NCBI GenBank assembly: GCA_036570145.1 | Contig: DATCPJ010000085.1 | Location: 1 to 11,261 of the forward strand | Direction of reading: 5' to 3' | Length of the DNA: 11,261 bases | From: UBA6019 sp036570145 | Lineage (GTDB): Bacteria > Chloroflexota > Dormibacteria > Dormibacterales > Dormibacteraceae | Shown: piece after piece, positions 1 through 5,558 of the stretch | How the letters are laid out: the number at the start of each line of letters is the position of its first letter | Numbering within the stretch: the stretch's first letter is position 1 | Program-made: the position numbers and the translations under genes | Notes under the pieces: generated by a model | Seen by the model: the letters and a program-made list of their open reading frames with translations, nothing else | What the model was told of the DNA's origin: nothing | The model's database searches: none

Positions 1-222
1 TTCCAGAAGAACCCCGGCCTCGGTGACGCCGAGGCCCGAGCCACCGTAGCGCTCGGGGATCACGAGGCCCAGCCAACCGCGCTCGGCGAAGGCCTTGAGG
101 AACTCCCACGGATACTCGCCGCTTTGGTCGTGGTCCAGCCAGTAGCCCGGCTCGAAGCGCCGGCAGAGGGCTCTGACCTCCTCCCGGAGCGACTCCGCCA
201 GCTCGCCCGGCGCGAAGTCCAT
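1..222 (-). CDS. Acyl-CoA dehydrogenase, N-terminal fragment (cut by left edge)
   Basis: Seventy-four residues are visible from an ATG at 222-220 and the frame stays open to the left edge. The segment ending in GWLGLVIPERYGGSGLGVTE is the signature of the alpha-helical N-terminal domain of acyl-CoA dehydrogenases. These are FAD flavoenzymes that introduce a trans-2 double bond into acyl-CoA and pass electrons to electron-transfer flavoprotein. The catalytic base and the FAD-binding parts lie outside the window, so substrate chain length cannot be judged. The gene diverges from a class III CoA-transferase across 31 bp, which suggests shared regulation and a common acyl-CoA pathway (inference). 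Upstream on its strand there is a TACACT -10-like box 10 nt before the ATG and only a weak GGA as ribosome-binding site, so the leader is probably very short. Family assignment is firm; specific function is unknown. Confidence 0.9.
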   Translation of the reverse strand, partial: MDFAPGELAESLREEVRALCRRFEPGYWLDHDQSGEYPWEFLKAFAERGWLGLVIPERYGGSGLGVTEAGVLLE

Positions 223-232
223 TCGAATCCGG

Positions 233-242
233 AGTGTACCCT
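233..242. promoter_or_regulatory. Overlapping divergent -10 boxes between acyl-CoA dehydrogenase and CoA-transferase
   Basis: The 31-bp gap between the two divergent start codons contains TACACT on the minus strand (238-233, 10 nt before the ATG at 222) and TACCCT on the plus strand (237-242, 11 nt before the ATG at 254). Both fit the TANNNT form of housekeeping -10 elements and they share two base pairs. No good -35 hexamer was found for either; any -35 would lie inside the opposite gene. The call rests on pattern and position only. Confidence 0.4.
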
Positions 243-253
243 CAAGGCCCGCC

Positions 254-1510
254 ATGCCGACCCCATCGAAAGGCCCGCTGGAGGGGCTCCGCGTGCTCGA
301 CCTGACGAGGGTGCTCGTCGGGCCCTTCGCCACCATGCTGCTCGGCGACCTGGGCGCCGAGGTCATCAAGGTCGAGCGGCCCGGCGAGGGGGACGAGACA
401 AGGCACGTCGAGCCGCTCCGAGACGGCGAGAGCCACTACTTCCTGGCCATCAACCGAAGCAAGCTGGGGATCGCCGTCGACATGAAGCAGCCGGCCGGCC
501 GGGAGATCCTGGTTGAGCTCGCCCGCCGCTCCGACGTCTTCCTGGAGAACTTCCGGCCCGGCGTTGCCAAGCGCTTGGGGCTCGACTACGACACCCTTCG
601 CGAGATCAATCCAAGGCTCGTCTACTGCTCGATCAGCGCGTTCGGCCAGACCGGGCCCTACTCCTCCCGCTCGGCGCTCGACATCGCCATCCAGGCGATG
701 AGCGGGGTGATGAGCGTCACCGGTGAGCCGGACGGCCCCCCCACCCGGATGGGGCTGCCGATGGCAGACCTGTGCGGTGGCCTCTACGCCGTCATCGGCG
801 TGTTGAGCGGGATCTACGAACGGGAGCGGAGCGGCCACGGCCAGTTCGTGGACTTCTCGATGCTGGACGGGATGGTCGGGATGCTCATGTACATGGCGAC
901 CCGCGTCTTCATGACCGGTGAGGACTCGCCCAAGATCGGCACCGGGCACTACGGCATCGTCCCCTACGGCGCCTTTCCTACCAGCGACGGCCACCTCGTG
1001 ATCGCCAACATCGGGGAGATGTTCTGGCCCAAGATCTGCGCCGCGATCGGCCGCCCCGAGCTCGCCGAGGATCCCCGCTACGACACCAATCCCAAGCGGG
1101 TCGCCCGCCGGGGCGAGGTGGACGCCCTGCTGAGGGAGGCGCTGGCGACGCGGACGGTCGCCGAGTGGGACGCGATCCTCGAGCGGTACGACGTCCCCCA
1201 CGCCCCGATCCTGGAGGTGAGCGAGGTGCTCGCCAATGCCCAGGTCCTCGCCCGCGGCATGGTCAGCGAGTACGAGCATCCAAGGCTGGGCAGGTTCCCC
1301 GCGCTCGGCCGGGCGATCCGCTTCCCCGACCACGAGGACGTCCCGCTGAAGGCGCCGCCGCTGCTCGGCGAGGACGACGAGCGGGTGCTCGGAGGGCTGC
1401 TCGGCTACTCGTCCGAGAGGATCGCGGAGCTCCGCCGCACGGGGGTCATCGGTGGGAGCGAGGCGGATCCGGCGACCAGCTCTCCCGGCGAGCCTGCGGG
1501 TTCCGCTTGA
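254..1510 (+). CDS. Class III CoA-transferase (CaiB/BaiF family)
   Basis: This 418-residue protein is of usual length for the formyl-CoA/carnitinyl-CoA transferase family (family III). These enzymes move CoA between organic acids through an aspartyl-CoA thioester and work as interlocked ring-like dimers in the cytoplasm. The N-terminus LEGLRVLDLTRVLVGPFATM and the following LGDLGAEVIKVERP are hallmarks. NRSKLGIAVDMK (67-78), ENFRPG (98-103) and SISAFGQTGPY (126-136) also match. The likely catalytic Asp is D172 in PMADLCGGLYA, at the position of Asp169 in formyl-CoA transferase. The ATG at 254 has AAGG six bases upstream and is preceded by a TACCCT -10-like box. The last 65 bp overlap the convergent Smr-domain gene. 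Pairing with an acyl-CoA dehydrogenase suggests acyl-CoA degradation or a racemase role (2-methylacyl-CoA racemases belong to the same superfamily). The substrate cannot be read from the sequence. Confidence 0.93.
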   Translation: MPTPSKGPLEGLRVLDLTRVLVGPFATMLLGDLGAEVIKVERPGEGDETRHVEPLRDGESHYFLAINRSKLGIAVDMKQPAGREILVELARRSDVFLENFRPGVAKRLGLDYDTLREINPRLVYCSISAFGQTGPYSSRSALDIAIQAMSGVMSVTGEPDGPPTRMGLPMADLCGGLYAVIGVLSGIYERERSGHGQFVDFSMLDGMVGMLMYMATRVFMTGEDSPKIGTGHYGIVPYGAFPTSDGHLVIANIGEMFWPKICAAIGRPELAEDPRYDTNPKRVARRGEVDALLREALATRTVAEWDAILERYDVPHAPILEVSEVLANAQVLARGMVSEYEHPRLGRFPALGRAIRFPDHEDVPLKAPPLLGEDDERVLGGLLGYSSERIAELRRTGVIGGSEADPATSSPGEPAGSA

Positions 1511-1781
1511 GGTAGAGCACGATCGAGCCGGCCTTCAGCCAGGTTCGGCCGCGGTCGATGTAGCCGTCCAGGCGGCCCTGCTCCACGACCTTCCTCAACT
1601 CCCACTTGATCCGGCCCCGGCCGGTCTCGACCGGCTCGGTGACGTCCCCGGCGCCGTGGAGCAGCTCCACCGCCTCGTAGCCGTTGCTGTATGCCTCATG
1701 AACCCGGTGCTCGGCGAGGTCGACCGCAGTCAGCACGTCGTGCCCATGGAGATCCACGCTCAGGGTTCGCACGCCGCCCAT
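1446..1781 (-). CDS. Stand-alone Smr-domain protein
   Basis: A 111-residue protein built almost entirely of a Smr (small MutS-related) domain. The diagnostic DLHGH motif is at residues 10-14 and LHGAGD, carrying the HGxG motif, at 41-46. These are followed by an RIKWELRKVV helix and a closing GSIVLYLKR strand. Smr domains are known as DNA- or RNA-nicking endonucleases. They occur at the C-terminus of MutS2 and as free proteins, some of which act in ribosome rescue or RNA cleavage. Which of these applies here is not visible. The start at 1781 lies 34 bp after the stop of the acyltransferase gene on the same strand. It lacks its own promoter-like box and has only a weak purine stretch upstream, so co-transcription is likely. 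The C-terminal 20 or so residues, past the domain, are read antisense to the CoA-transferase end and look unstructured. Family call is good; role is open. Confidence 0.85.
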   Translation of the reverse strand: MGGVRTLSVDLHGHDVLTAVDLAEHRVHEAYSNGYEAVELLHGAGDVTEPVETGRGRIKWELRKVVEQGRLDGYIDRGRTWLKAGSIVLYLKRNPQARRESWSPDPPRSHR

Positions 1782-1815
1782 GCTTTCAGACGGGGCTCGC
1801 GGGCGCCGGTGGCCT

Positions 1816-3252
1816 TCAGCCGCCCGGCGAGGCGGGCCTCCGAGCGGCGCGAGCTCGCTTGCGCGGCTGATCCGGACCGGACAGAGGACGCTTTCGGGCA
1901 GCGGCTTTTCCTCCGCTGCGGCGGGACGCGGGCAGCATCAGGGCCTTCAGCTCGCGTTCGAACGCGCTGACGATCCGCCCCGGGTCGGGAACCAGCCCGG
2001 CATCCGCGGTCACACCGACCATCACCTCCCCGGCGTAGCTGAGGATGCTGACGCCCAAGCCCAGGTGGCCGGACATCGGTACCCAGAACATGCAGCTGGC
2101 GATCCGCCGGCCGGCGAGGTAGAGCGGTTCCTTGGGACCGGGGACGTTCGTCATCACGACGCTCGCCTTGCTGCCGAAGAACTCGATCGCCGGCGGGTGC
2201 AGCTGCCGGGGAACGATCCCGATCGCGGTCAACACACCGAAGCTGACGATCGCCTCCGAGGAAGCCTTGATGCGGTCCATCCGGACCTTCAGCTCGGCGA
2301 GTCGCCGGAAGGGGGCCGCGATCGAGACGGGCAGCGGCACGAAGACCAGCCCGAAGCTGTTACCGAGCTCGAGGCCGCGCTCGATCGGCCGCAGGTTGAC
2401 GGGCACGGCGGCGCGGATCTCGAGCTTGTCAACCGGCTCACCCCGCTCCTCCAGGTATTCGCGTAGTGCGCCCGCAACGGCGGTGATCAGGACGTCGTTG
2501 ATGGTGGCCCCATGGCGGGCGCCGGCGGCCTTGATGTTCTTGAGCGGCACCATCTCCGACCATGCCGCGCGCTTGGTCACGCCGAGCGGGCCCTTCAGCA
2601 CGGTCTTCGGGTCGGGCGGCATGAGGACCAGGCGTTGGAGGGTGTCGGCCACCGAGACGCCGCCCTGAGCGAGCTCGACGAGCTCGAGCGGGTTGGCCAG
2701 CAGCGAGGCGACCGCACCCAGCGGCGCGGCCAGCCAGGAGCCGGCGGGAGCGGGAGCGGGCCGCCGGACCGGTGCAGCCGGGCTCGGCCGGGGGCTGCTG
2801 TCGGTCAGCGAGAGGAGGAGCTGGATCAGGGCGATCCCGTCGGCGATGCAGTGGTGGAGCCGGGAGAGGAAGACCGAACCGCCTCCGAAACCCTCGACGA
2901 GGTGGAACTGCCAGAGCGGCTTGCTCATGTCGAGCGGGGTGCTCATGAGGTCGCCCACCAGCTCCTGGAGCGCCGCCTGGTCGCCGGGAGCCGGGAGGGC
3001 GACGCGGTGGAGGTGGGCGTCGAGGTCGAAGTGCCGATCGTCGACCCAGCGCGGCGGCCCGATCCCGAAAGGGGCCTCGACGACCCGCTGCCGGAAGCGG
3101 TCGAAGACGAGCAGCCGCTTCTCGAGGAGGGACCGGACGCGGCGGTGGTCGAGGGGCTCCTCGAAGACGAGGATCCCGGTCACCATCATCAGGTTGGTCG
3201 GGTCCTCCATCCGAAGCCAGGCCGCGTCGACGTTGGACAGTGGCCCGCCCAT
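1816..3252 (-). CDS. Wax ester synthase / diacylglycerol acyltransferase (WS/DGAT family)
   Basis: A 478-residue protein of normal family length. The active-site HHxxxDG motif reads HHCIADG at residues 133-139, with KPLW at 111-114, TINDV at 250-254 and NVPGP at 369-373, all conserved in bacterial WS/DGAT enzymes. These join acyl-CoA to diacylglycerol or fatty alcohol at the membrane and lipid-droplet surface, giving triacylglycerol or wax esters as carbon storage. A Pro/Ala-rich linker (153-171) separates the acyltransferase half from the C-terminal WS_DGAT_C half. The last 35 residues form an Arg/Lys-rich tail. I start it at the ATG at 3252, because MGGPLSNVDAAWLRMED is the typical N-terminus and a TACGCT box sits 7 nt upstream. 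The open frame continues far upstream to 3978 without family similarity and across the divergent gene. An ATG at 3291 would add 13 unconserved residues. The Smr gene follows at 34 bp. Whether triacylglycerol or wax ester is the product cannot be decided. Confidence 0.94.
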   Translation of the reverse strand: MGGPLSNVDAAWLRMEDPTNLMMVTGILVFEEPLDHRRVRSLLEKRLLVFDRFRQRVVEAPFGIGPPRWVDDRHFDLDAHLHRVALPAPGDQAALQELVGDLMSTPLDMSKPLWQFHLVEGFGGGSVFLSRLHHCIADGIALIQLLLSLTDSSPRPSPAAPVRRPAPAPAGSWLAAPLGAVASLLANPLELVELAQGGVSVADTLQRLVLMPPDPKTVLKGPLGVTKRAAWSEMVPLKNIKAAGARHGATINDVLITAVAGALREYLEERGEPVDKLEIRAAVPVNLRPIERGLELGNSFGLVFVPLPVSIAAPFRRLAELKVRMDRIKASSEAIVSFGVLTAIGIVPRQLHPPAIEFFGSKASVVMTNVPGPKEPLYLAGRRIASCMFWVPMSGHLGLGVSILSYAGEVMVGVTADAGLVPDPGRIVSAFERELKALMLPASRRSGGKAAARKRPLSGPDQPRKRARAARRPASPGG

Positions 3253-3259
3253 CGATTCA

Positions 3260-3265
3260 AGCGTA
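3260..3265 (-). promoter_or_regulatory. Putative -10 box of a leaderless WS/DGAT transcript
   Basis: On the minus strand TACGCT is followed by exactly 7 nt and then the ATG at 3252. This spacing would place transcription initiation at or within a base or two of the start codon. A GGAG lies 14 nt before the ATG, too far for a normal Shine-Dalgarno contact, which favours leaderless translation. No convincing -35 hexamer is seen at 16-19 nt. Confidence 0.4.
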
Positions 3266-3324
3266 ACTCCGCCCGGCCCGCCCCCGCGCATGCAAGGTCG
3301 CGGCGGCTCGAGCGTTGAGGTGGC

Positions 3325-3621
3325 ATGGATGAACTCCTCCGAGCCGCCGGTCGGAGCGTTACGCTCCGGCGCGCCACCCAACGCTGGGTCGAATACGCGA
3401 TCGTCATGTGGATCGTCGCCCTCGCCGTGCTCACCCTGGACCGCTGGCAGGGCTGGAACCTGACCACCATCGTCGTCTCGCTCATCCTCCTCGGCGTCGC
3501 CTTCGCCGGCATCGCGATCCTCCATAACCTCCGCTTCATCGAGTCCGCGCGACGCGAGCGCGTGCTCTCCAAGCGGATGGATCACGACCACGACGCGCGC
3601 CCCCGTCCCTCCGCCGATTGA
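3325..3621 (+). CDS. Small two-helix membrane protein, unknown function
   Basis: A 98-residue protein I do not recognise. It has an Arg-rich amphipathic N-terminus (1-22), a hydrophobic segment at about 23-38 and a second at about 47-67. A basic, then His/Asp-containing tail follows (68-98) with an HDHD cluster near the end. Two membrane helices joined by a short Trp-rich loop (RWQGWN) suggest both ends lie on the same side, probably cytoplasmic given the many Arg residues (inference). The ATG at 3325 is preceded almost directly by GAGGTGG (3317-3323), a good anti-SD match with tight spacing. The gene is divergent from WS/DGAT with 72 bp between starts. Its stop codon is embedded in the -35 box of the next gene. 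Coding status is supported by the ribosome-binding site and a clean membrane-protein profile; function is unknown. Confidence 0.72.
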   Translation: MDELLRAAGRSVTLRRATQRWVEYAIVMWIVALAVLTLDRWQGWNLTTIVVSLILLGVAFAGIAILHNLRFIESARRERVLSKRMDHDHDARPRPSAD

Positions 3622-3647
3622 CACGCGCGGCGCCGCGGGGCTAGTGT
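3618..3647 (+). promoter_or_regulatory. Housekeeping-type promoter of the first GT2 gene
   Basis: TTGACA at 3618-3623 is a perfect -35 hexamer, and TAGTGT at 3642-3647 fits TANNNT, with an 18-bp spacer. The TGA stop of the upstream membrane-protein gene (3619-3621) lies inside the -35 box. Predicted initiation near 3654 gives a leader of roughly 54 nt to the TTG start at 3708. Confidence 0.6.
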
Positions 3648-3695
3648 CGCCGAGACCTCCCGTCCCGGCTTCACGGTGTGGACCGGCCCATCGAA

Positions 3696-3702
3696 AAAGG
3701 AG
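3696..3702 (+). promoter_or_regulatory. Ribosome-binding site that sets a TTG start for the GT2 gene
   Basis: AAAGGAG is followed by a 5-nt spacer and TTG at 3708-3710. An in-frame GTG at 3678 lacks a comparable site and would add ten residues ahead of the conserved start of the glycosyltransferase fold. The TTG is therefore the better start. Confidence 0.75.
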
Positions 3703-3707
3703 TCCAG

Positions 3708-4475
3708 TTGCCTTCGGCCGTCGTCTGCCTTCCCACCTATAACGAGGCCGAGAACATCGAGCTCGTGATCGACGGGCTCTTCGCCGCCGACGGGACGCTG
3801 CACGTCCTCGTCGTCGATGACGGGTCGCCCGACGGCACCGGCGACATCGTCGAGCGCCGCGCTGCCGCCGACCCGCGGGTGAGCCTGATCCGGCGGCCCG
3901 GTCGACTGGGCCTCGGGACCGCCTACCTGGCCGCCTTCGAGCAGGGCCTGCGGCACGAGCACACGCACTTCGTGACAATGGACTCCGACCTGTCCCACGC
4001 CCCCGAACGCGTGCCGGCCCTGGTCGCCGCGGTGGACGCCGGCGCCGACCTCGCGATCGGCTCGCGCTACACGCCGGGCGGCTCGATCGTCGGCTGGGGC
4101 CTCCACCGCAGGCTGCTCAGCTCCGGCGCCAACAGCTTCGCCCGGCTCTGGCTCGGGATCCGCGCCCGCGACTGCACCAGCGGCTTTCGCTGCTACCGGC
4201 GGGCGACGGTCGAGCACCTGGTCAAGGCGCCGGTCCGTGCCCGCGGCTACTCGACCCTGGTCGAGCTGCTGGTCCGCTGCCAGAGGGCCGGCTTCAGCGT
4301 CGCCGAAATCCCCATCCGCTTCGTCGACCGGGTCCACGGCAAGTCGAAGATGTCCTCCCGGGAGATGATCGACGGCATCGCGAGCGTGGTGACCTTGAGT
4401 TCGGCCCTGGCGGCGGAGGCGGCCGCCGGCCCCGCCATCGGCGAGCCGCTGCCGAAGCCTGGCGGACCTCGCTGA
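3708..4475 (+). CDS. GT2 glycosyltransferase, polyprenol-phosphate mannose synthase-like
   Basis: From the TTG start this is a 255-residue single-domain GT-A enzyme. Its motifs follow the dolichol/polyprenol-phosphate mannose synthase family closely: CLPTYNEAENI (7-17), VVDDGSPDGTGDI (35-47), the metal-binding DSD in MDSDLSH (91-97), CTSGFRCY (156-163) and RVHGKSKMS (208-216). Enzymes of this type move mannose from GDP-mannose to a polyprenyl phosphate on the inner membrane face, giving the lipid-linked donor for protein O-mannosylation and cell-envelope mannans. There is no membrane helix, so it matches the soluble catalytic module of the mycobacterial Ppm1 synthase without the N-terminal apolipoprotein N-acyltransferase part. 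A short Ala/Pro tail ends it. It has its own promoter and strong ribosome-binding site. Sugar specificity is inferred from family resemblance only; a glucose donor is possible. Confidence 0.9.
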   Translation: MPSAVVCLPTYNEAENIELVIDGLFAADGTLHVLVVDDGSPDGTGDIVERRAAADPRVSLIRRPGRLGLGTAYLAAFEQGLRHEHTHFVTMDSDLSHAPERVPALVAAVDAGADLAIGSRYTPGGSIVGWGLHRRLLSSGANSFARLWLGIRARDCTSGFRCYRRATVEHLVKAPVRARGYSTLVELLVRCQRAGFSVAEIPIRFVDRVHGKSKMSSREMIDGIASVVTLSSALAAEAAAGPAIGEPLPKPGGPR

Positions 4476-4510
4476 CGCCCGACGCGACAACCACGCTGCC
4501 CGCGCGAGCG

Positions 4511-4541
4511 ATGGCACGTAATGTCAGTTAGTCGCTATCCT
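4511..4541 (+). promoter_or_regulatory. Putative promoter of a leaderless polyphosphate kinase transcript
   Basis: TATCCT at 4536-4541 fits TANNNT and is followed by 7 nt and then the GTG start at 4549. No Shine-Dalgarno sequence lies in front of the GTG. A weak -35 candidate ATGGCA (4511-4516, four of six matches) stands 19 bp upstream. Together this suggests a transcript that begins at the start codon. Confidence 0.45.
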
Positions 4542-4548
4542 CTTTCGA

Positions 4549-5382
4549 GTGGCCAAAGCCTCCGTGCGCGACCTGCTTCGCGCCCAGACGGGGAAGGGCC
4601 CGCGGATCAACCTGATCGACCTCAGCGCCGATCAGACGAAGTGGGTCGGCGAGAAGAAGGCCCTCAAAAAGCTCATCAAGCAGCATTCGAAGCTGTTCGA
4701 TCTTCAATCCCGGCTCTGGGCCGAGCAGAAGCGATCGATCCTGATCGCCATGCAGGGCATGGACACCAGCGGCAAGGACGGCACCGTCAAGCACGTGATG
4801 ACCGGCATGAACCCCGGCGGAGTGGTCGTCCACTCCTTCAAGGCCCCGACCGCGGAGGAGAAGCGCCACAACTTCCTCTGGCGCTTCAAGAGCGTCCTGC
4901 CACCGCCCGGCACGATCGGGATCTTCAACCGCACCTACTACGAGGACGTGCTGATCGCGCGGGTCAAGAAGCTGGTCGGCGAGAACACGATCGAGAACCG
5001 CTACGGGGAGATCAACCGCTTCGAGCAGCAGCTGGTGCGCTCCGGCACCGTGGTGATCAAGCTCTTCCTCCACATCGACTACGACGAGCAACGGCGGCGC
5101 CTGCTGGCTCGCCTGGAGAACCCCGACAAGCACTGGAAGTTCAGCGAGAACGACGTCAACGAGCGTGCCTTCTGGGACGACTACACGAGCGCCTATGACG
5201 CGGCGCTGACCCGCTGCAACACGGCGGCCGCACCCTGGTACGTCATCCCCGCCAACAACAAGTGGTACCGCGACTGGGCCGTGGCTCAGATCCTGATCGA
5301 GACGCTGGAGGAGATGAACCCCCAGTACCCACGGCCGAGGCTGAACGTGAAAGCCCTCGAGAAGCGTCTTACCACCAGCTGA
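4549..5382 (+). CDS. ppk2: Polyphosphate kinase 2 family (polyphosphate:nucleotide phosphotransferase)
   Basis: A 277-residue P-loop protein of normal length for single-domain PPK2. Walker A is GMDTSGKDG at residues 70-78, followed by GMNPGG (86-91), SFKAPTAEE (96-104) and FLWRF (109-113). The second conserved block is IFNRTYYEDV (125-134). The lid region is KHWKFSENDVNER (194-206), with APWYVIPANNKWY (228-240) closing the fold. PPK2 enzymes phosphorylate nucleoside mono- or diphosphates with polyphosphate, cytoplasmically, linking phosphate storage to nucleotide pools. The pattern is most like the polyphosphate:nucleotide phosphotransferase subgroup that can use AMP, but subclass is inferred from memory of the family and not tested. 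The GTG start is chosen because nothing upstream is better and a -10 box sits at leaderless spacing. It follows the GT2 gene by 73 bp. Confidence 0.93.
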   Translation: MAKASVRDLLRAQTGKGPRINLIDLSADQTKWVGEKKALKKLIKQHSKLFDLQSRLWAEQKRSILIAMQGMDTSGKDGTVKHVMTGMNPGGVVVHSFKAPTAEEKRHNFLWRFKSVLPPPGTIGIFNRTYYEDVLIARVKKLVGENTIENRYGEINRFEQQLVRSGTVVIKLFLHIDYDEQRRRLLARLENPDKHWKFSENDVNERAFWDDYTSAYDAALTRCNTAAAPWYVIPANNKWYRDWAVAQILIETLEEMNPQYPRPRLNVKALEKRLTTS

Positions 5383-5412
5383 AGCAGAACCTTCAACCCC
5401 CGGCCTGCCGAT

Positions 5413-5426
5413 AGATCAGGTGATCT
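5413..5426. repeat. Perfect palindrome 1, candidate operator half
   Basis: AGATCA, two bases, TGATCT: a perfect 6-bp inverted repeat with a GG centre, 14 bp in all. As RNA it could form a 5-bp stem with a 4-nt loop, but no T-run follows, so it is not a typical terminator. It lies about 53 bp upstream of the -35 box of the propeller gene. Confidence 0.6.
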
Positions 5427-5439
5427 GACCTTTAAGGTC
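5427..5439. repeat. Perfect palindrome 2, directly abutting palindrome 1
   Basis: GACCTT, one base, AAGGTC: a perfect 6-bp inverted repeat with a single central T, 13 bp in all. It begins at the base after the first palindrome ends. The two arms differ in sequence from the first palindrome, so this is not a simple duplicated site. It is unusually AT-rich against the surroundings. Binding of a dimeric regulator is a plausible role but is inference. Confidence 0.6.
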
Positions 5440-5479
5440 CTCGCTCCAGCTCGGCCGGACCGGTCTCGCTTAACAGCAC

Positions 5480-5507
5480 TTGACAGGACGGATGACGGGG
5501 CTACGAT
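5480..5507 (+). promoter_or_regulatory. Near-consensus promoter of the beta-propeller gene
   Basis: TTGACA (5480-5485) is a perfect -35 box, followed by a 16-bp spacer and TACGAT (5502-5507), a TANNNT -10 box. Predicted initiation near 5514 gives a leader of about 45 nt to the ATG at 5559. The leader ends in AAGGAGG (5543-5549) with a 9-nt spacer. This is the most complete promoter plus ribosome-binding site in the window, so the gene may be strongly expressed. Confidence 0.7.
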
Positions 5508-5558
5508 TCAATTTCGCTACTTCCGGCCGGCTGTGCTGGTTCAAGGAGGCACTGGATC

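Noticed and set aside
242..1333. Long open frame on the minus strand opposite the CoA-transferase
   Set aside because: It is a mirror frame of a clear family III CoA-transferase; its translation is rich in Asp, Gly, His and Arg with no recognisable domain.
1780..3318. Plus-strand open frames (1780-2466, 2132-2668, 2512-3318) opposite WS/DGAT
   Set aside because: They are shadows of the acyltransferase; no domain, no supporting ribosome-binding site.
3253..3978. Upstream in-frame extension of the WS/DGAT gene to 3978
   Set aside because: The added 242 residues are low-complexity Arg/Ala/Gly sequence, run antisense through the small membrane-protein gene and into the GT2 gene, and precede a typical family N-terminus at the ATG at 3252.
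3582..4517. 311-residue minus-strand frame opposite the first GT2 gene
   Set aside because: Its composition is typical of GC-rich antisense frames, and the plus strand encodes an unmistakable glycosyltransferase.
5413..5439. Palindromes as a rho-independent terminator for the polyphosphate kinase gene
   Set aside because: Stems are only about 5 bp with 3-4 nt loops, not GC-rich, and no T-run follows; an operator role fits better.
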